64,000 nt of DNA, taken from positions 1,302,001-1,366,000 of the forward strand of contig NZ_CP049304.1 of assembly GCF_019444005.1 (NCBI RefSeq). Direction: 5' to 3'. This DNA comes from Liquorilactobacillus nagelii DSM 13675. Lineage in GTDB: Bacteria; Bacillota; Bacilli; Lactobacillales; Lactobacillaceae. Positions 39,161 through 49,386 of this stretch are shown in pieces (the stretch's first letter is position 1; each line of letters starts with the position of its first letter). The notes beneath the pieces are model-generated. The model was not told the DNA's origin, searched no databases, and saw only the letters and a list, made by a program, of their open reading frames with translations. A program made the position numbers and the translations under genes.

Positions 39161-40699
39161 TTAATCTTTAATTTGTTTAACTTGATCAATAATACTGCCA
39201 TCACGATATTCAATCAAAGCGACTACTTTATCTTGATATTCAAGTGGTTTAGGCGTTCCAACTTGTTTTTGAGCCAATTGTTGCAATTCTTCAATCGTAT
39301 AAATTGGCAGCCCGGGAACTTGACTTAAAATTTTAATTAAATCGGTCCGTTTAGGATTAATTGCAATGCCGACTTCTGTGACTAAAACGTCAACTGATTC
39401 ACCTGGTGTCACAATAGTCGTAACATCTGGTGTGACAGTTGCAATCCTTCCTCTAACTAGAGGAGCACAGATAATTGTTAATTTGGCCGTTGCTGCATCT
39501 TGATGCCCACCAACAGCACCGCGAATCACACCATCTGAACCAGTCATGACATTGACGTTGAATTTAGTATCAATTTCCAAAGCACTTAGAATCACAACGT
39601 CTAATTGATCAACCATTGCTCCTTTATTGTCAGCATCTGCGTACCATGATGCATCGATTTCTTGCTGATTTGGATTAGAGTGCATCGAATCTGCCGCACC
39701 TTTATCAAAATCTTGTACATCCATTACTCGCCGAACTAAACCTTCCTTCAACAAATCAGTGGTTGGTTTTGTAATTCCACCTAAGGCAAAAGAAGCTTTA
39801 ATTCCATTGTCAATCATTGATTGTCGTAAATAACGAGTTACTGCCAGAGCCGCACCGCCAGAACCTGTTTGAAATGAAAAATCATTTTTAAAATAAGGTG
39901 AATTAACAATCACTCGATTCACCATTTCAGCAATTCTTAATTCTTTCGGGTCCTTAGTAAAACGAGTAGCTCCCGAGCCAATCTTATCGGGATCACCAAC
40001 TTTATCAACTTTAACCACATAATCGACTTGTGTTTGTTTGATTGAAGCTGGTGTATTTGGATAAGGAACGATATTATCGGTAATTAAAACTACCTGGTCA
40101 GCATACTGAGCATCCATCAAAGCATAGCCTAATGATCCAAAGACTGCATCACCAAACCGACCATTGGCATTACCTAAACGATCCGCATTGGGCACTCCTA
40201 AAAAAGCCACATCAATCTTAATCTCTCCATTTTCAATTGCCCGAGCACGACCACCATGAGACCGGAAAATTACTGGATTTTCTAAATTACCGTGAGAAAT
40301 GAAGTCCCCTAAGGATCCGCGCATCCCTGAGCTGGTAATATTTGTAATTGCTCCTTTTTTGATTCCTTCAATAACTAACTCATTCATCACTCCGGTTAAA
40401 GAAGACGGGGCTAATGTTAGATTTTTTATTCCTAAATCAATAATTATTCGCATTACTTTATTGAAAACAAAATCTCCATTACGAAAATGATGATGAAATG
40501 AGATAGTCATCCCGTCTTTAACCGTTTTTTTAACTACATCTTCAAGTGAATCCACTAACTTATCTTCACCAGTTGAAACCCTGACTTTTGGTGCAACCCG
40601 TTGTTTCACCGGATGACCGATAGCTGCTCCTTGAAAAGGCTGGTAATTTAACTGATCCATTAATTTTTCATCTAATTGACGATTTACCTTATTTTTCAA
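39161..40699 (-). CDS. citF: Citrate lyase alpha subunit (citrate CoA-transferase)
   Basis: Exchanges acetate for citrate on the acyl carrier, 512 residues. Typical segments are [31 protein letters not shown] and [17 protein letters not shown] chose TTG 40699, 8 bases after GAGGAGGG; an upstream ATG would place the ribosome binding site inside the coding region. It overlaps citE by 11 bases. Confidence 0.95.
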   Translation of the reverse strand: MKNKVNRQLDEKLMDQLNYQPFQGAAIGHPVKQRVAPKVRVSTGEDKLVDSLEDVVKKTVKDGMTISFHHHFRNGDFVFNKVMRIIIDLGIKNLTLAPSSLTGVMNELVIEGIKKGAITNITSSGMRGSLGDFISHGNLENPVIFRSHGGRARAIENGEIKIDVAFLGVPNADRLGNANGRFGDAVFGSLGYALMDAQYADQVVLITDNIVPYPNTPASIKQTQVDYVVKVDKVGDPDKIGSGATRFTKDPKELRIAEMVNRVIVNSPYFKNDFSFQTGSGGAALAVTRYLRQSMIDNGIKASFALGGITKPTTDLLKEGLVRRVMDVQDFDKGAADSMHSNPNQQEIDASWYADADNKGAMVDQLDVVILSALEIDTKFNVNVMTGSDGVIRGAVGGHQDAATAKLTIICAPLVRGRIATVTPDVTTIVTPGESVDVLVTEVGIAINPKRTDLIKILSQVPGLPIYTIEELQQLAQKQVGTPKPLEYQDKVVALIEYRDGSIIDQVKQIKD

Positions 40700-41609
40700 T
40701 GTAGTTTCCCTCCTCATCAAGCAAATGTGAAGCTTCGGCTAGCTTAATAACTCGTTGAGCTCGTAAAGCTACTGGGCGATCAACCATTTGACCATTAAGC
40801 GAGATAACACCTGAGCCTTTGACTTTAGCTTCTTTAATTGCATTAATTACTTCTAAAGCTTGTTTAATTTCTTTTTCTGTTGGTTGGTAAACCTGATTAA
40901 CCATCGCAATTTGTCGTGGATTAACCAAGGATTTCCCATCAAAGCCCAATTGATGAATATGCTTAGTTTCACGGTAAAAGCCCTCAGTGTCATTCATATC
41001 AGTGAAGACAGTGTCAAAGGCTGCAATTCCAGCTGCCCGAGCTGCATGCAAAACCATATTTCGAGCAAATTCAAGTTCGGCTCCATCTGGATAACGATGA
41101 GTTTTCATGTCGGTCGTATAATCTTCAGCCGATAGGGCAATTCCAATCATCCGTTTAGAAGCAGCCGCAATCTCAGGGGCATTTAACACACCCTTAGCAC
41201 TTTCAATCGCTGCCATTAAATGAATCGTTCCTACTGGAATTCCAAATTCATTTTCTGCAGCCGTGACTAAACTTTCTAGTTTCTTCATCATTTCAGCTGA
41301 TTCAACTTTTGGCAAACGAATTACATCAACTTTAGCTTTAACCATTGCTTTAATATCTGCTTGATAAAATGGTGTATCAAGACCATTAATCCGAACTACT
41401 TTTTCCGCTTCACCGTAATCAACATGCGTTAAAGCCTCATAAACTAAAATTCTGGCAGCATCTTTTTCTGTTAAAGAAACAGCGTCTTCAAGATCAAACA
41501 TGATTGAATCTGCACCATAAATTCCAGCATCCTTCAACATTGCTGGATTATTTCCGGGAACAAACATCATTGTTCGCCGTAATCGTTCATTGTCAGTCGT
41601 CTGTATCAC
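40689..41609 (-). CDS. citE: Citrate lyase beta subunit (citryl lyase)
   Basis: Splits citryl-S-carrier into acetyl-S-carrier and oxaloacetate. The 306-residue HpcH/HpaI-type barrel shows [27 protein letters not shown] and metal-site glutamates in [18 protein letters not shown]. It starts at GTG directly after the citD stop (TAAGTG), with AAGGTGA upstream. Confidence 0.95.
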   Translation of the reverse strand: MIQTTDNERLRRTMMFVPGNNPAMLKDAGIYGADSIMFDLEDAVSLTEKDAARILVYEALTHVDYGEAEKVVRINGLDTPFYQADIKAMVKAKVDVIRLPKVESAEMMKKLESLVTAAENEFGIPVGTIHLMAAIESAKGVLNAPEIAAASKRMIGIALSAEDYTTDMKTHRYPDGAELEFARNMVLHAARAAGIAAFDTVFTDMNDTEGFYRETKHIHQLGFDGKSLVNPRQIAMVNQVYQPTEKEIKQALEVINAIKEAKVKGSGVISLNGQMVDRPVALRAQRVIKLAEASHLLDEEGNYIEK

Positions 41610-41903
41610 TTAAATCACCTTCCAATCTAACTCTTGAGAATTGTCAATTGCCCTTTGAGCCGCAGCAATCGTCCGCGCTTTAATTACACAATCCAATGCA
41701 CCTTTATCGACTGCTTTAATCTTTGCCTGTGAAATTCCAAAATCTGCTAAGGTTTTACTAATAACTTGACATATTTGATCACCAAATTGTTTCTTAACAT
41801 CAGATTCAAGTTCAATTTCAATCCCCTTAGTCCCCTTAGTAATCAAAATTTGAATATCTGAAGATTCTAATGTCCCAGCTAAAGCTGTTTTTTTAATTTC
41901 CAC
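41610..41903 (-). CDS. citD: Citrate lyase gamma subunit (acyl carrier protein)
   Basis: The 97-residue carrier bearing the phosphoribosyl-dephospho-CoA arm on the serine at residue 14 (AGTLESSD). The start is GTG 41903 with AAAGG upstream, overlapping the citC end by 11 bases. Its length and the IAAAQRAID C-terminal region fit the family. Confidence 0.93.
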   Translation of the reverse strand: MEIKKTALAGTLESSDIQILITKGTKGIEIELESDVKKQFGDQICQVISKTLADFGISQAKIKAVDKGALDCVIKARTIAAAQRAIDNSQELDWKVI

Positions 41904-42948
41904 GAATTTTCATTCCTTTCTGAATTCGATTTTTTAAATCAGCTAAATTATCCCTAATGAAGCTGAGCGTGGTTTCTGGTACTAATTCGCTTAAGTTACT
42001 TAAATCATTTTCAGCAATCATTTTTCTAACTTTTGAAGCTGAAATAACTTCACCGTTTGATAACTGACGCCGAGAAACAATATTTACCTTAATTTCAGGC
42101 ACCAATATTTTTTCAAGTGTTTCATTATAAATGTTAGTCGTTCGCGATAAAGGTTCGCTGCCTAAATAACGAGTAGTAATCTTTAAATATGGAGCAATCC
42201 ATTTTTTAAAAATTAAAGCATCCAAGGTGGTCTGATATTCAATCAAATCATTAGATGAATCTAAAAAGTATGCTGGAAAAGTTGCATAACTCACCATATA
42301 TGAACCGCCACTAACAACTTTAACATTTTTCAAATGCTGTGTTCCTTGTTTTACCAGTTTTAATCTTTCGGCTGCATTAAATAAACCAGCATTTGTGGCA
42401 ACTACGAAAACATACACTAAATCATTTTTCTGAGCCGCCTGTTCAACTAAAAATTTATGTCCTAAGGTAAACGGATTGGCATTCATTACAATAGCTGCAG
42501 TTTTTTTTACTGGTTTTTCAGGTTGCTTAATATCAGCTAAATAGGTAGCGATGTCTGGAAACCCACGTTCTAAAACTGCCCCATATGCAGAAATAGCTAG
42601 TGATTTAAAACCTAAATGCTGAAAACTAGCAACATATTTTGGCTTGGTAAAAACAAAAACATGGAAAATTCCTTGCAGTGCCAAACGACCAATTAATTCA
42701 GAAACAATTGAATTAAACTCTGATCCAGTTCCAATTGAGTCTGCCGAAACAGCAATATACTTCAAAACATTACCTGCTAAGGAACCAGTTGCCAGCAACT
42801 TTTGATTTTCAAAAATACCAATTGTCAGATCGACCTGGTCAACTTCTGCCGTACTAAAATTTTTTATTCCCGCCTGTTGCAGAAAATTCTTCCATAAATT
42901 AAAATCTTCTGGATTAGTTAAGTTAAGTTCTTTAGTTTTTTTTGCCAT
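41893..42948 (-). CDS. citC: Citrate lyase ligase
   Basis: Activates citrate lyase by acetylating the CitD prosthetic arm with ATP and acetate. The 351-residue protein has an N-terminal GNAT-like region and a nucleotidyltransferase domain with IVMNANPFTLGHKFLVEQAA (HxGH-type) and ISASKVRKMI (ISxSxxR type). GAGG lies upstream of the ATG. Confidence 0.93.
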   Translation of the reverse strand: MAKKTKELNLTNPEDFNLWKNFLQQAGIKNFSTAEVDQVDLTIGIFENQKLLATGSLAGNVLKYIAVSADSIGTGSEFNSIVSELIGRLALQGIFHVFVFTKPKYVASFQHLGFKSLAISAYGAVLERGFPDIATYLADIKQPEKPVKKTAAIVMNANPFTLGHKFLVEQAAQKNDLVYVFVVATNAGLFNAAERLKLVKQGTQHLKNVKVVSGGSYMVSYATFPAYFLDSSNDLIEYQTTLDALIFKKWIAPYLKITTRYLGSEPLSRTTNIYNETLEKILVPEIKVNIVSRRQLSNGEVISASKVRKMIAENDLSNLSELVPETTLSFIRDNLADLKNRIQKGMKIRGN

Positions 42949-42963
42949 TCCGTCAACCTCAAT

Positions 42964-43941
42964 CTAAATACTCTGAATTACCATAATAACAGGAACAACT
43001 ACAATGAACAAAACTGAAGTTGCTACTACCACATTAGTTGCAAATTTAACATCCCCATGATAGTTACTGGCTAAAATTGGCAAAACTGCTAATGATGGTG
43101 TAGCTGCTTGAATTATCAAGGTTTTTTGGAATATTCCATTCATTTGCACTCCAAATTTTAAACCTGCAAAAACAATCACGGCCATAATTATCGGTGAAAT
43201 AATAAATCTTCCAATTAATGTTAAAATCAAGTGGAAATCAAACTTTATACTTGAAATTCCAAATTTTTTCAACATTATCCCAATATATATTAGTGAAAGT
43301 GGTGTTACTAAACCACCAACATCAGTTAAAGTCATCGACACAAAATTTACTAATAAATGTGTTTTCAGCCATGGAATATATACAAAAGGCAATGCCACAA
43401 TAAATCCCCATAAAGGTGCCGGAATAAGGTGGTTTAAATCAAAATTAACCTTTTTTCCATCTTTTTGATTAACTGTTGGATCATCTGCGGCAATAATCCA
43501 AATCCCTAATGTCCAGATGATAACCGTATTAACAATATAATATACTAACAAATAAGGGACCGAAATTTCTCCAAACAAAGCAACATTCAATGGCATCCCA
43601 ATAAAAACTGTATTAGCACCGTTAATTGCAGTCATCATTAGTCCACGGCGACCGCGAGGAACTTTAAATGCTTTTATTTCTAACCATGAAACTAAATAAC
43701 CAACTAAAATTGAAATAATTGTATAAATTAACCCAGTTGACAATTTAGCTAATTGATCCGGCTTAAAAAACTGCATCATCGCCATGAAAATTGAAGCTGG
43801 TAAAGCAACTTTCATGATTAATTTTGAAATTGACCCTGAAAAGTTATCATCAAACCAGTTAAGTCCTTGAGTAAAATAACCAACTGCTATCATAATTAGG
43901 ATAGCCAGCACACTTTGAATCGAAGTAACAAAAACACCCAT
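42964..43941 (-). CDS. AEC-family carboxylate transporter in the citrate operon
   Basis: A 325-residue, ten-helix carrier paralogous to MleP (shared IMKVALPASIFMAMM, VFIGMPLNVALFG, VTPLSLIYIGIML). It sits between the malic-enzyme-type gene and citC, where many lactic acid bacteria have a 2-hydroxycarboxylate citrate carrier. It may take up citrate or malate, but AEC carriers are mainly known for malate. AGGAGG-like site GGAGGT before the ATG. Confidence 0.85.
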   Translation of the reverse strand: MGVFVTSIQSVLAILIMIAVGYFTQGLNWFDDNFSGSISKLIMKVALPASIFMAMMQFFKPDQLAKLSTGLIYTIISILVGYLVSWLEIKAFKVPRGRRGLMMTAINGANTVFIGMPLNVALFGEISVPYLLVYYIVNTVIIWTLGIWIIAADDPTVNQKDGKKVNFDLNHLIPAPLWGFIVALPFVYIPWLKTHLLVNFVSMTLTDVGGLVTPLSLIYIGIMLKKFGISSIKFDFHLILTLIGRFIISPIIMAVIVFAGLKFGVQMNGIFQKTLIIQAATPSLAVLPILASNYHGDVKFATNVVVATSVLFIVVVPVIMVIQSI

Positions 43942-44013
43942 TCTCGATACCTCCTAGAGGCACAAGATAAAAATTTATTGTTTTTTTAGAGACAACTATT
44001 TTGTCTTAAGCCA

Positions 44014-45153
44014 CTAAACTCTCTTATAATTTGCAACTGCATCTGATACTTTTTTAGCTACATCTAAATCAAAAACACCTGGAATAATATCATCATTAGT
44101 TGGCTTAGGTACTAAATCAGCTAAGGTCTGCGCAACCAATTTTTCTAATGCAAAATCAACATTATTTAAATGGCTCTCTAATAAGCCGCGGAACAAACCT
44201 GGAAAAACTAAAATATTGTTGATTTGATTAGGATATTGACTTGAGCCAGTTGCGACAATTTTTGCTCCCGCGTTTAAAGCAGTTTCCGGTAAAATTTCTG
44301 GGACTGGATTTGCCAAAGCAAAAATAATTGGATCAGCGGCCATTTTTTTTACATCTTCAGCTGTTAAAACATTAGCATCTGATAAGCCAATAAAGACATC
44401 TTGATCGGTAATTGCTTCACTCAATTTTAAGCTGCCTTTTTGTTGAACCTTTGCTGCCAAATCACGTTGATAAGTGTTATAGCGAACATCCATTGGATCA
44501 ATTGAGCCATATTTATCAACCAAAGTTAACTTTTTAACACCACAATCCAGCAATAACTTAGCCGTTGCTACACCAGCAGCCCCAACTCCATTAATCAAAA
44601 TCTTTAAATCTTTTAACGACTTATTAACAACTTTTGCTGCATTAAACAAACCCGCCAAAACAACGATCGCTGTTCCTTCTTGATCATCGTGATATACAGG
44701 AATATTTAATTGTTTTTTTAATTGTTCTTCAATTTCAAAACAGCGCGGAGCCGCGATATCTTCCAAATGAATACCAGAAAAAGACTTGGAAATGTTTTTA
44801 ATTGTCGTCACCATTTCTGAAGATTTTACCTGATTAAGACAAAGTGGTAGCGCGGTCACTCCAGCCAATTGTTTATAAAGAAGTGCCTTGCCTTCAACGA
44901 CTGGTAACCCAGCTTCTGGGCCAACATTTCCTAATCCTAACACCGCTGTTCCATCGGTTATGACTGCAACCAATTTACCGCTAACCGTATACTTAACTTT
45001 TAAACTAGGATTTTTAGCAATTAACTTAGACAATTTGGCTACGCCAGGAGTATAAGCTTCGCCTAATTCTTCTCGATTATCAACCGGAAGTACTCCTTCT
45101 ACTTCTAAGACACCAGTATGTTTTTCATGGAGCAATTCGATATTTTCTGCCAT
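44014..45153 (-). CDS. citM: Malic-enzyme-family oxaloacetate decarboxylase / NAD malic enzyme
   Basis: A 379-residue short-form malic enzyme with no phosphotransacetylase domain. Motifs include [45 protein letters not shown] (metal site) and NAD site [15 protein letters not shown]. As first gene of the cit operon next to citI it corresponds to CitM, which decarboxylates oxaloacetate to pyruvate. True malic activity cannot be excluded. I used ATG 45153 with AAAGAGAGG upstream; the frame extends 48 bases further without a better site. Confidence 0.88.
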   Translation of the reverse strand: MAENIELLHEKHTGVLEVEGVLPVDNREELGEAYTPGVAKLSKLIAKNPSLKVKYTVSGKLVAVITDGTAVLGLGNVGPEAGLPVVEGKALLYKQLAGVTALPLCLNQVKSSEMVTTIKNISKSFSGIHLEDIAAPRCFEIEEQLKKQLNIPVYHDDQEGTAIVVLAGLFNAAKVVNKSLKDLKILINGVGAAGVATAKLLLDCGVKKLTLVDKYGSIDPMDVRYNTYQRDLAAKVQQKGSLKLSEAITDQDVFIGLSDANVLTAEDVKKMAADPIIFALANPVPEILPETALNAGAKIVATGSSQYPNQINNILVFPGLFRGLLESHLNNVDFALEKLVAQTLADLVPKPTNDDIIPGVFDLDVAKKVSDAVANYKRV

Positions 45154-45266
45154 TTGCTGACAACCTCTCTTTAAGGAACAATTTGCTGTTAGTCTTGTCA
45201 AACGCGTTTTAACTTTCTTAACACATCCACTATATACCTATTTTTAAATTTTGTAAATTATCCGTA

Positions 45267-45316
45267 TTAATTTTATAAAATTAAAAAACGATTTTAATAA
45301 TTTTTAATTTTATAAA
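45267..45316. promoter_or_regulatory. Candidate CitI operators in the citM-citI gap
   Basis: A perfect 18-base palindrome TTAATTTTATAAAATTAA lies at 45267-45284. A second copy of its first 13 bases is at 45304-45316 (37 bases on), with imperfect symmetry. The region is extremely AT-rich, as reported for CitI sites in related citrate operons. A TATACT -10 for citI is at 45370-45375, without a clear -35. Confidence 0.6.
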
Positions 45317-45401
45317 TTATATCCACAAATATTGCACATTACAAAAAACTAATAATTCTTCAGATATGCTATACTTTATTCAGTATGAAAGGGGCTTGAT
45401 T

Positions 45402-46361
45402 ATGCAAAATGACAATTATAAATACCAAGAACAGCTTGCAGCAATTGCTCAAGATTTTTACTTATCTCGTTTAACGATTTCTGAACTCTCAACAAAGTAT
45501 TCTTTAAGTCGCTATCTAATCAAAAAATCACTTGATGAGGCAATTTCCTCTGGATTGGTAACTGTCAGCATCAACTCTCCCCTGTCAAGAAACTTTGCTC
45601 TTGAAATGCAATTTCAAAAAAAATTTGGCCTTAAAAATATTTATATCATTAAAGATTCCAGCAATCCTGAAGAAGATCAGAAAAAAATTATTGAATATGC
45701 CGCTGAACAGTTACAGCTTTTGATTAAGAAAAGTAAAGTTGTTGGCCTCGCATGGGGTGGAACTGTTTATAACGTAATCGATCATTTTAAAAATCAAATT
45801 CAAGCTGATTTAATTTTTACTCAATTTATGGGAGAAAATATGAAATATCATTCGCAAGCTGGCTCAATGCGAATGGTTGAAAAAGCCGCCAATAAATTCA
45901 GTACTGGGTTCACCACCCTTGCTGCGCCATTGTATATTATCAATAAAAGATTAAAAAACGAGCTTCGCCAAGAACCGGCTTTTAAGCAAACTTTCATCTA
46001 CGCTTCTCGAATGGATTTAATTTTTACCGGCCTTGGGACATTAGCTTCAATTGACTCAATAGCCTGTTGGAAACAAAATAAAAAAGCTATTTTCCCTGGT
46101 GTTGATCAGGAAAAAATAGCTGGTATTTTATATGGTCGTCCTTATGACATCCAAGGAAACTTTTTAGTTTCAAATGAAACAGATACTGTTTTCGGAGCTG
46201 ACATTGATACGATTCTAGCCGTTCCACATCGACTAGCAATTGTTAAAAGTAAGTTTAAAGCTAAGGCTGCCCTAGGTGCCCTGCGAGGACACTTAATTAC
46301 TGATTTAGTAATCGACGAAGCAATCGCTAACCGAATCTTATTAGAAGCTAGTATTAGTTAA
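45402..46361 (+). CDS. citI: SorC/DeoR-family citrate regulator
   Basis: A 319-residue regulator with an N-terminal helix-turn-helix (ISELSTKYSLSRYLIKKSLDEAISSGLV) and a large SorC effector domain (VVGLAWGGTVYNVIDHF; FTGLGTLASIDSI). Divergent from citM, the same arrangement as CitI in Weissella and Lactococcus, where it activates cit genes with citrate. ATG 45402 follows AAAGGGG; an upstream in-frame ATG lacks a ribosome binding site. Confidence 0.88.
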   Translation: MQNDNYKYQEQLAAIAQDFYLSRLTISELSTKYSLSRYLIKKSLDEAISSGLVTVSINSPLSRNFALEMQFQKKFGLKNIYIIKDSSNPEEDQKKIIEYAAEQLQLLIKKSKVVGLAWGGTVYNVIDHFKNQIQADLIFTQFMGENMKYHSQAGSMRMVEKAANKFSTGFTTLAAPLYIINKRLKNELRQEPAFKQTFIYASRMDLIFTGLGTLASIDSIACWKQNKKAIFPGVDQEKIAGILYGRPYDIQGNFLVSNETDTVFGADIDTILAVPHRLAIVKSKFKAKAALGALRGHLITDLVIDEAIANRILLEASIS

Positions 46362-46370
46362 ATTAGCTGA

Positions 46371-47165
46371 TTACCGTTGATCACTGATCCAAGTTAATCC
46401 TTTTAGCAATGCTTGATTAAAAACTGCCGATTGTTCAGCCATGACGAGGTGTCCTGCGTTTAAGATATTAATATAGTCAGTCATTGGAGCAATCGCAGTA
46501 ATTGCTGGAGCAAAATTACAATCAAAGTAAGGTGAGTAAGCACCGGTAATAAAATAAATAGGACATTTTGATTCGACAATAACATCTCGCCAATCTTGAA
46601 AGGCATTATCAATCAATAATGCTTGATTGGCTGATGAATTAGTCGAATTATTTTTTTTAACTTCTGTTATCTTTTCTTTGATATCTGCTTCAATTCCGTG
46701 CCAGGTTGGCGATGGTAAAGGCAATTTTAATAGTTCGGGAAAGCTTTCCCATGTCAAATTCTTTAACCCATAGTGCCAAGTCTGGTCATTAATCATCTTA
46801 GGTGATTGATCGACATCAATTATACCTAATAGATTAACCGAACCATATAGTGCCAGATAAGCAAATGAAACTGCCGCTCCCATTGAGTGTCCCACTAAAA
46901 ATATCTTAGTGATTTTTAAATAATCCAGTAATTCCTGCAAATCAGCCGCCAACTGAAAAACTCTCTGTCCACGATAAGTTCGTTGCGATTCTCCTTGATT
47001 ACGAAAATCAAGAGTTAAAACTCTGAAGTGGTGTTGTTTCAAAAAAATCAGTTGTTTAAACCAAATTTGGCGATTTTCATTTATTCCTGGTAACAAAACA
47101 ACTACCAAACCGGTTCCTGAAAAATCATAAGATAATCTAATATGATCCCGCGTTTTAAAAAACAT
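46371..47165 (-). CDS. Alpha/beta hydrolase
   Basis: A 264-residue alpha/beta hydrolase with nucleophile elbow FLVGHSMGAAVSF (serine near residue 93) and histidine in ILNAGHLVMAEQ near the end. The oxyanion segment is VVLLPGINENRQIW. ATG 47165 has GGTGGAG upstream. The substrate is unknown, and there is no clear operon partner. Confidence 0.82.
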   Translation of the reverse strand: MFFKTRDHIRLSYDFSGTGLVVVLLPGINENRQIWFKQLIFLKQHHFRVLTLDFRNQGESQRTYRGQRVFQLAADLQELLDYLKITKIFLVGHSMGAAVSFAYLALYGSVNLLGIIDVDQSPKMINDQTWHYGLKNLTWESFPELLKLPLPSPTWHGIEADIKEKITEVKKNNSTNSSANQALLIDNAFQDWRDVIVESKCPIYFITGAYSPYFDCNFAPAITAIAPMTDYINILNAGHLVMAEQSAVFNQALLKGLTWISDQR

Positions 47166-47193
47166 GTAAATCTCCACCTGACTAATAGTATTA

Positions 47194-49191
47194 TTACTTG
47201 GTAGAATTCTTAATTTCCTTCAAATAAACTTTTTTTAGTTTGCGCCGCTTCAAAAATAATGGCACCTGTTCAGTCCGAACATCACTAAATTGTAAACCAA
47301 ACCACTGAATTGGTGTTGTACTATGATTTTGCAAAAAAATTCGTGCTGAAATCAACCAGTGTTTCCAAGCTGGTAAAGCAGTGTCAACTGACAATAGTTC
47401 ACGAATCATAATAAAACAAAAATCACCAATTTGTCGACCCGCTAAAGTCGTATATTTTTGCGGCTGTTTATCAATTGCTCCTTTATTAATTAAATCGTTA
47501 ACGACTTGACGCAAATAGCCGCTGATCTGATGACTTGTTTTAAAACCTAAATAAAGTTGTAGATTAACTACATTTCGAGTTCCCATCATATCAACCGTAT
47601 AATAACTAGTATCTGGTTCGTCTGTCGTATTAACTGTCACAAACCAATAAACTTTCGCTCTTTTTGGCTGTTTATCCAAAATCGAGTACAAAACTTCTCG
47701 CTTAACACTATAATCAGGTTTAACCTTTGCCAGCATAACTACATTACTCATAAAAAGCGGAATGCTAGTATCTTGGGATAGCTCAATCAATTGTTTGCGG
47801 TATTTAAATAGTGAAACCTTTTCCGATTCATCCATTAAATTATCACGCATATGATTGCCAAAATACCAGATAATCATCACGGTCAAAATCAATAGCGTTA
47901 ATAACAAAGTAATATAACCACCACGCATAATCTTAGTTAAACTTGCCAACAGAAAAAGAATTTCAATTAATCCAAAAATAACTAAAAATACACTTGACCC
48001 AAAAGATTTTATTTTTTGCTGTAAATAATTGTGAAGTAATAACGTTGTCATCAACATTGTTAATGTAATTGCTAAACCGTAGGCAGCCTCCATGCGATCT
48101 GAGGATTGAAAATACAACACAATTAATAACGTACAAGCACATAATAACCAATTAATTTTGTTAATATAGACTTGACCACGCTCTAAACTTGGATAAGTAA
48201 TTTTTAAATGGGGTAATAATTTTAACCCCATTGCTTCTTCAACTAAAGTGAACGAACCAGTTATTAAAGCTTGGGATGCAATAATTGCGGCTAAAGTCGC
48301 CAAAATAATTCCTGGTAAGCGAAACTCATTTGGTAGCATTTGATAAAAAGGATTAGTCATTAATTGCTGATTAGCAGCGTGCTTTAAAATCCATGCTCCT
48401 TGACCGAAATAATTCAAAATTAAAGCAAGATACACTAATGGCCAAGTTGCATAAATGTTTATCCGACCAACATGTCCCATATCTGAATAAAGTGCTTCCG
48501 CTCCCGTAGTAGCCAGAAAAATACTGCCTAAAATAAAAATACCCATTGGATTAGCCGATGAAAACAATAGTTGAATCCCATAAACTGGTGATAAAGCCCG
48601 CAACACACCCCAATTCGAGCTCAGATTGACTATTCCAAAAAATGCTAAAAATCCAAACCACAAAACCATAATTGGTCCAAAAGCTTTGCCAATTGATGCT
48701 GTACCAAAATTCTGAACAATAAATAAAACAGCTAAAATAATAATTGTACCAATAACAACATCAGTTTGATCATTTACAAAAACCTGTCCATGGATGGCCA
48801 ATCCTTTCAGTCCTTCCAGTGCACTAGTAACAGTTACAGCTGGAGTTAAGGTTCCGTCTGCTAATAAGGCTGCACCGCCGATCAACGCTGGCAACAAAAG
48901 CCATTTGGCATTTTTTCGAACTAAAGCGTAAAGTGCAAAAATTCCTCCTTCACCTTTGTTGGACGCACTCATCGCAATTAAGACATACTTAATCGTGGTA
49001 ATCAGCATTAATGTCCAAAAAATTAATGACAGACAACCTAAAATATATTCTGTTGTTAAATGCTGCTTTCCTAGATCATTTAATAACGCACTCATTACAT
49101 ATAACGGTGAGGTTCCAATATCACCGTAGACTACCCCTAAAGTTATTAAGCACCCAATTAATGACAGACGCCCTTTTTTCCCCATTTTCAT
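47194..49191 (-). CDS. kup: KUP-family potassium uptake protein
   Basis: Proton-coupled K+ uptake permease of about 665 residues. It has twelve N-terminal helices with the family hallmarks GVVYGDIGTSPLYV and ASNKGEGGIFALYAL, and a long cytoplasmic C-terminal domain. GTG 49194, ATG 49191 and ATG 49185 are all possible starts close to GAGAG. It lies downstream of kdpDE and a small membrane ORF on the same strand, suggesting K+-responsive control. Confidence 0.92.
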   Translation of the reverse strand: MKMGKKGRLSLIGCLITLGVVYGDIGTSPLYVMSALLNDLGKQHLTTEYILGCLSLIFWTLMLITTIKYVLIAMSASNKGEGGIFALYALVRKNAKWLLLPALIGGAALLADGTLTPAVTVTSALEGLKGLAIHGQVFVNDQTDVVIGTIIILAVLFIVQNFGTASIGKAFGPIMVLWFGFLAFFGIVNLSSNWGVLRALSPVYGIQLLFSSANPMGIFILGSIFLATTGAEALYSDMGHVGRINIYATWPLVYLALILNYFGQGAWILKHAANQQLMTNPFYQMLPNEFRLPGIILATLAAIIASQALITGSFTLVEEAMGLKLLPHLKITYPSLERGQVYINKINWLLCACTLLIVLYFQSSDRMEAAYGLAITLTMLMTTLLLHNYLQQKIKSFGSSVFLVIFGLIEILFLLASLTKIMRGGYITLLLTLLILTVMIIWYFGNHMRDNLMDESEKVSLFKYRKQLIELSQDTSIPLFMSNVVMLAKVKPDYSVKREVLYSILDKQPKRAKVYWFVTVNTTDEPDTSYYTVDMMGTRNVVNLQLYLGFKTSHQISGYLRQVVNDLINKGAIDKQPQKYTTLAGRQIGDFCFIMIRELLSVDTALPAWKHWLISARIFLQNHSTTPIQWFGLQFSDVRTEQVPLFLKRRKLKKVYLKEIKNSTK

Positions 49192-49217
49192 CACTCTCTA
49201 TTCTCTCGTACTTAAAA

Positions 49218-49361
49218 TTATTCAAAATAACGTAATACAAAACCAATTATCACTAAAAGCAGACAAAGCAACAACCATTCTGGTCCAGAAATGATTGCTT
49301 TATACTCCAAAAAAGTTAAAAGCACCAGCACCAGTAAGTATACATAATAACGATTTTTCAT
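49218..49361 (-). CDS. Small two-helix membrane protein between kdpE and kup
   Basis: A 47-codon ORF starting ATG at 49361 and ending TAA at 49218. It encodes a basic start (MKNRYYVY), a hydrophobic helix (LLVLVLLTFLEY), a short polar turn (KAIISGPEW) and a second helix (LLLCLLLVIIGFVL), ending RYFE. The ribosome binding site is weak (GAAGTGATT). It lies 27 bases after kdpE and 27 before kup. It could be a small transporter subunit or regulator; no function is known to me. Confidence 0.55.
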   Translation of the reverse strand: MKNRYYVYLLVLVLLTFLEYKAIISGPEWLLLCLLLVIIGFVLRYFE

Positions 49362-49386
49362 GTCTAATCACTTCACTTTGCTGTAA

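Noticed and set aside
40860..41135. Plus-strand reading frame inside citE
   Set aside because: It is antisense to a well-conserved gene, lacks a ribosome binding site and has no recognisable domain. The same applies to other frames antisense to real genes.
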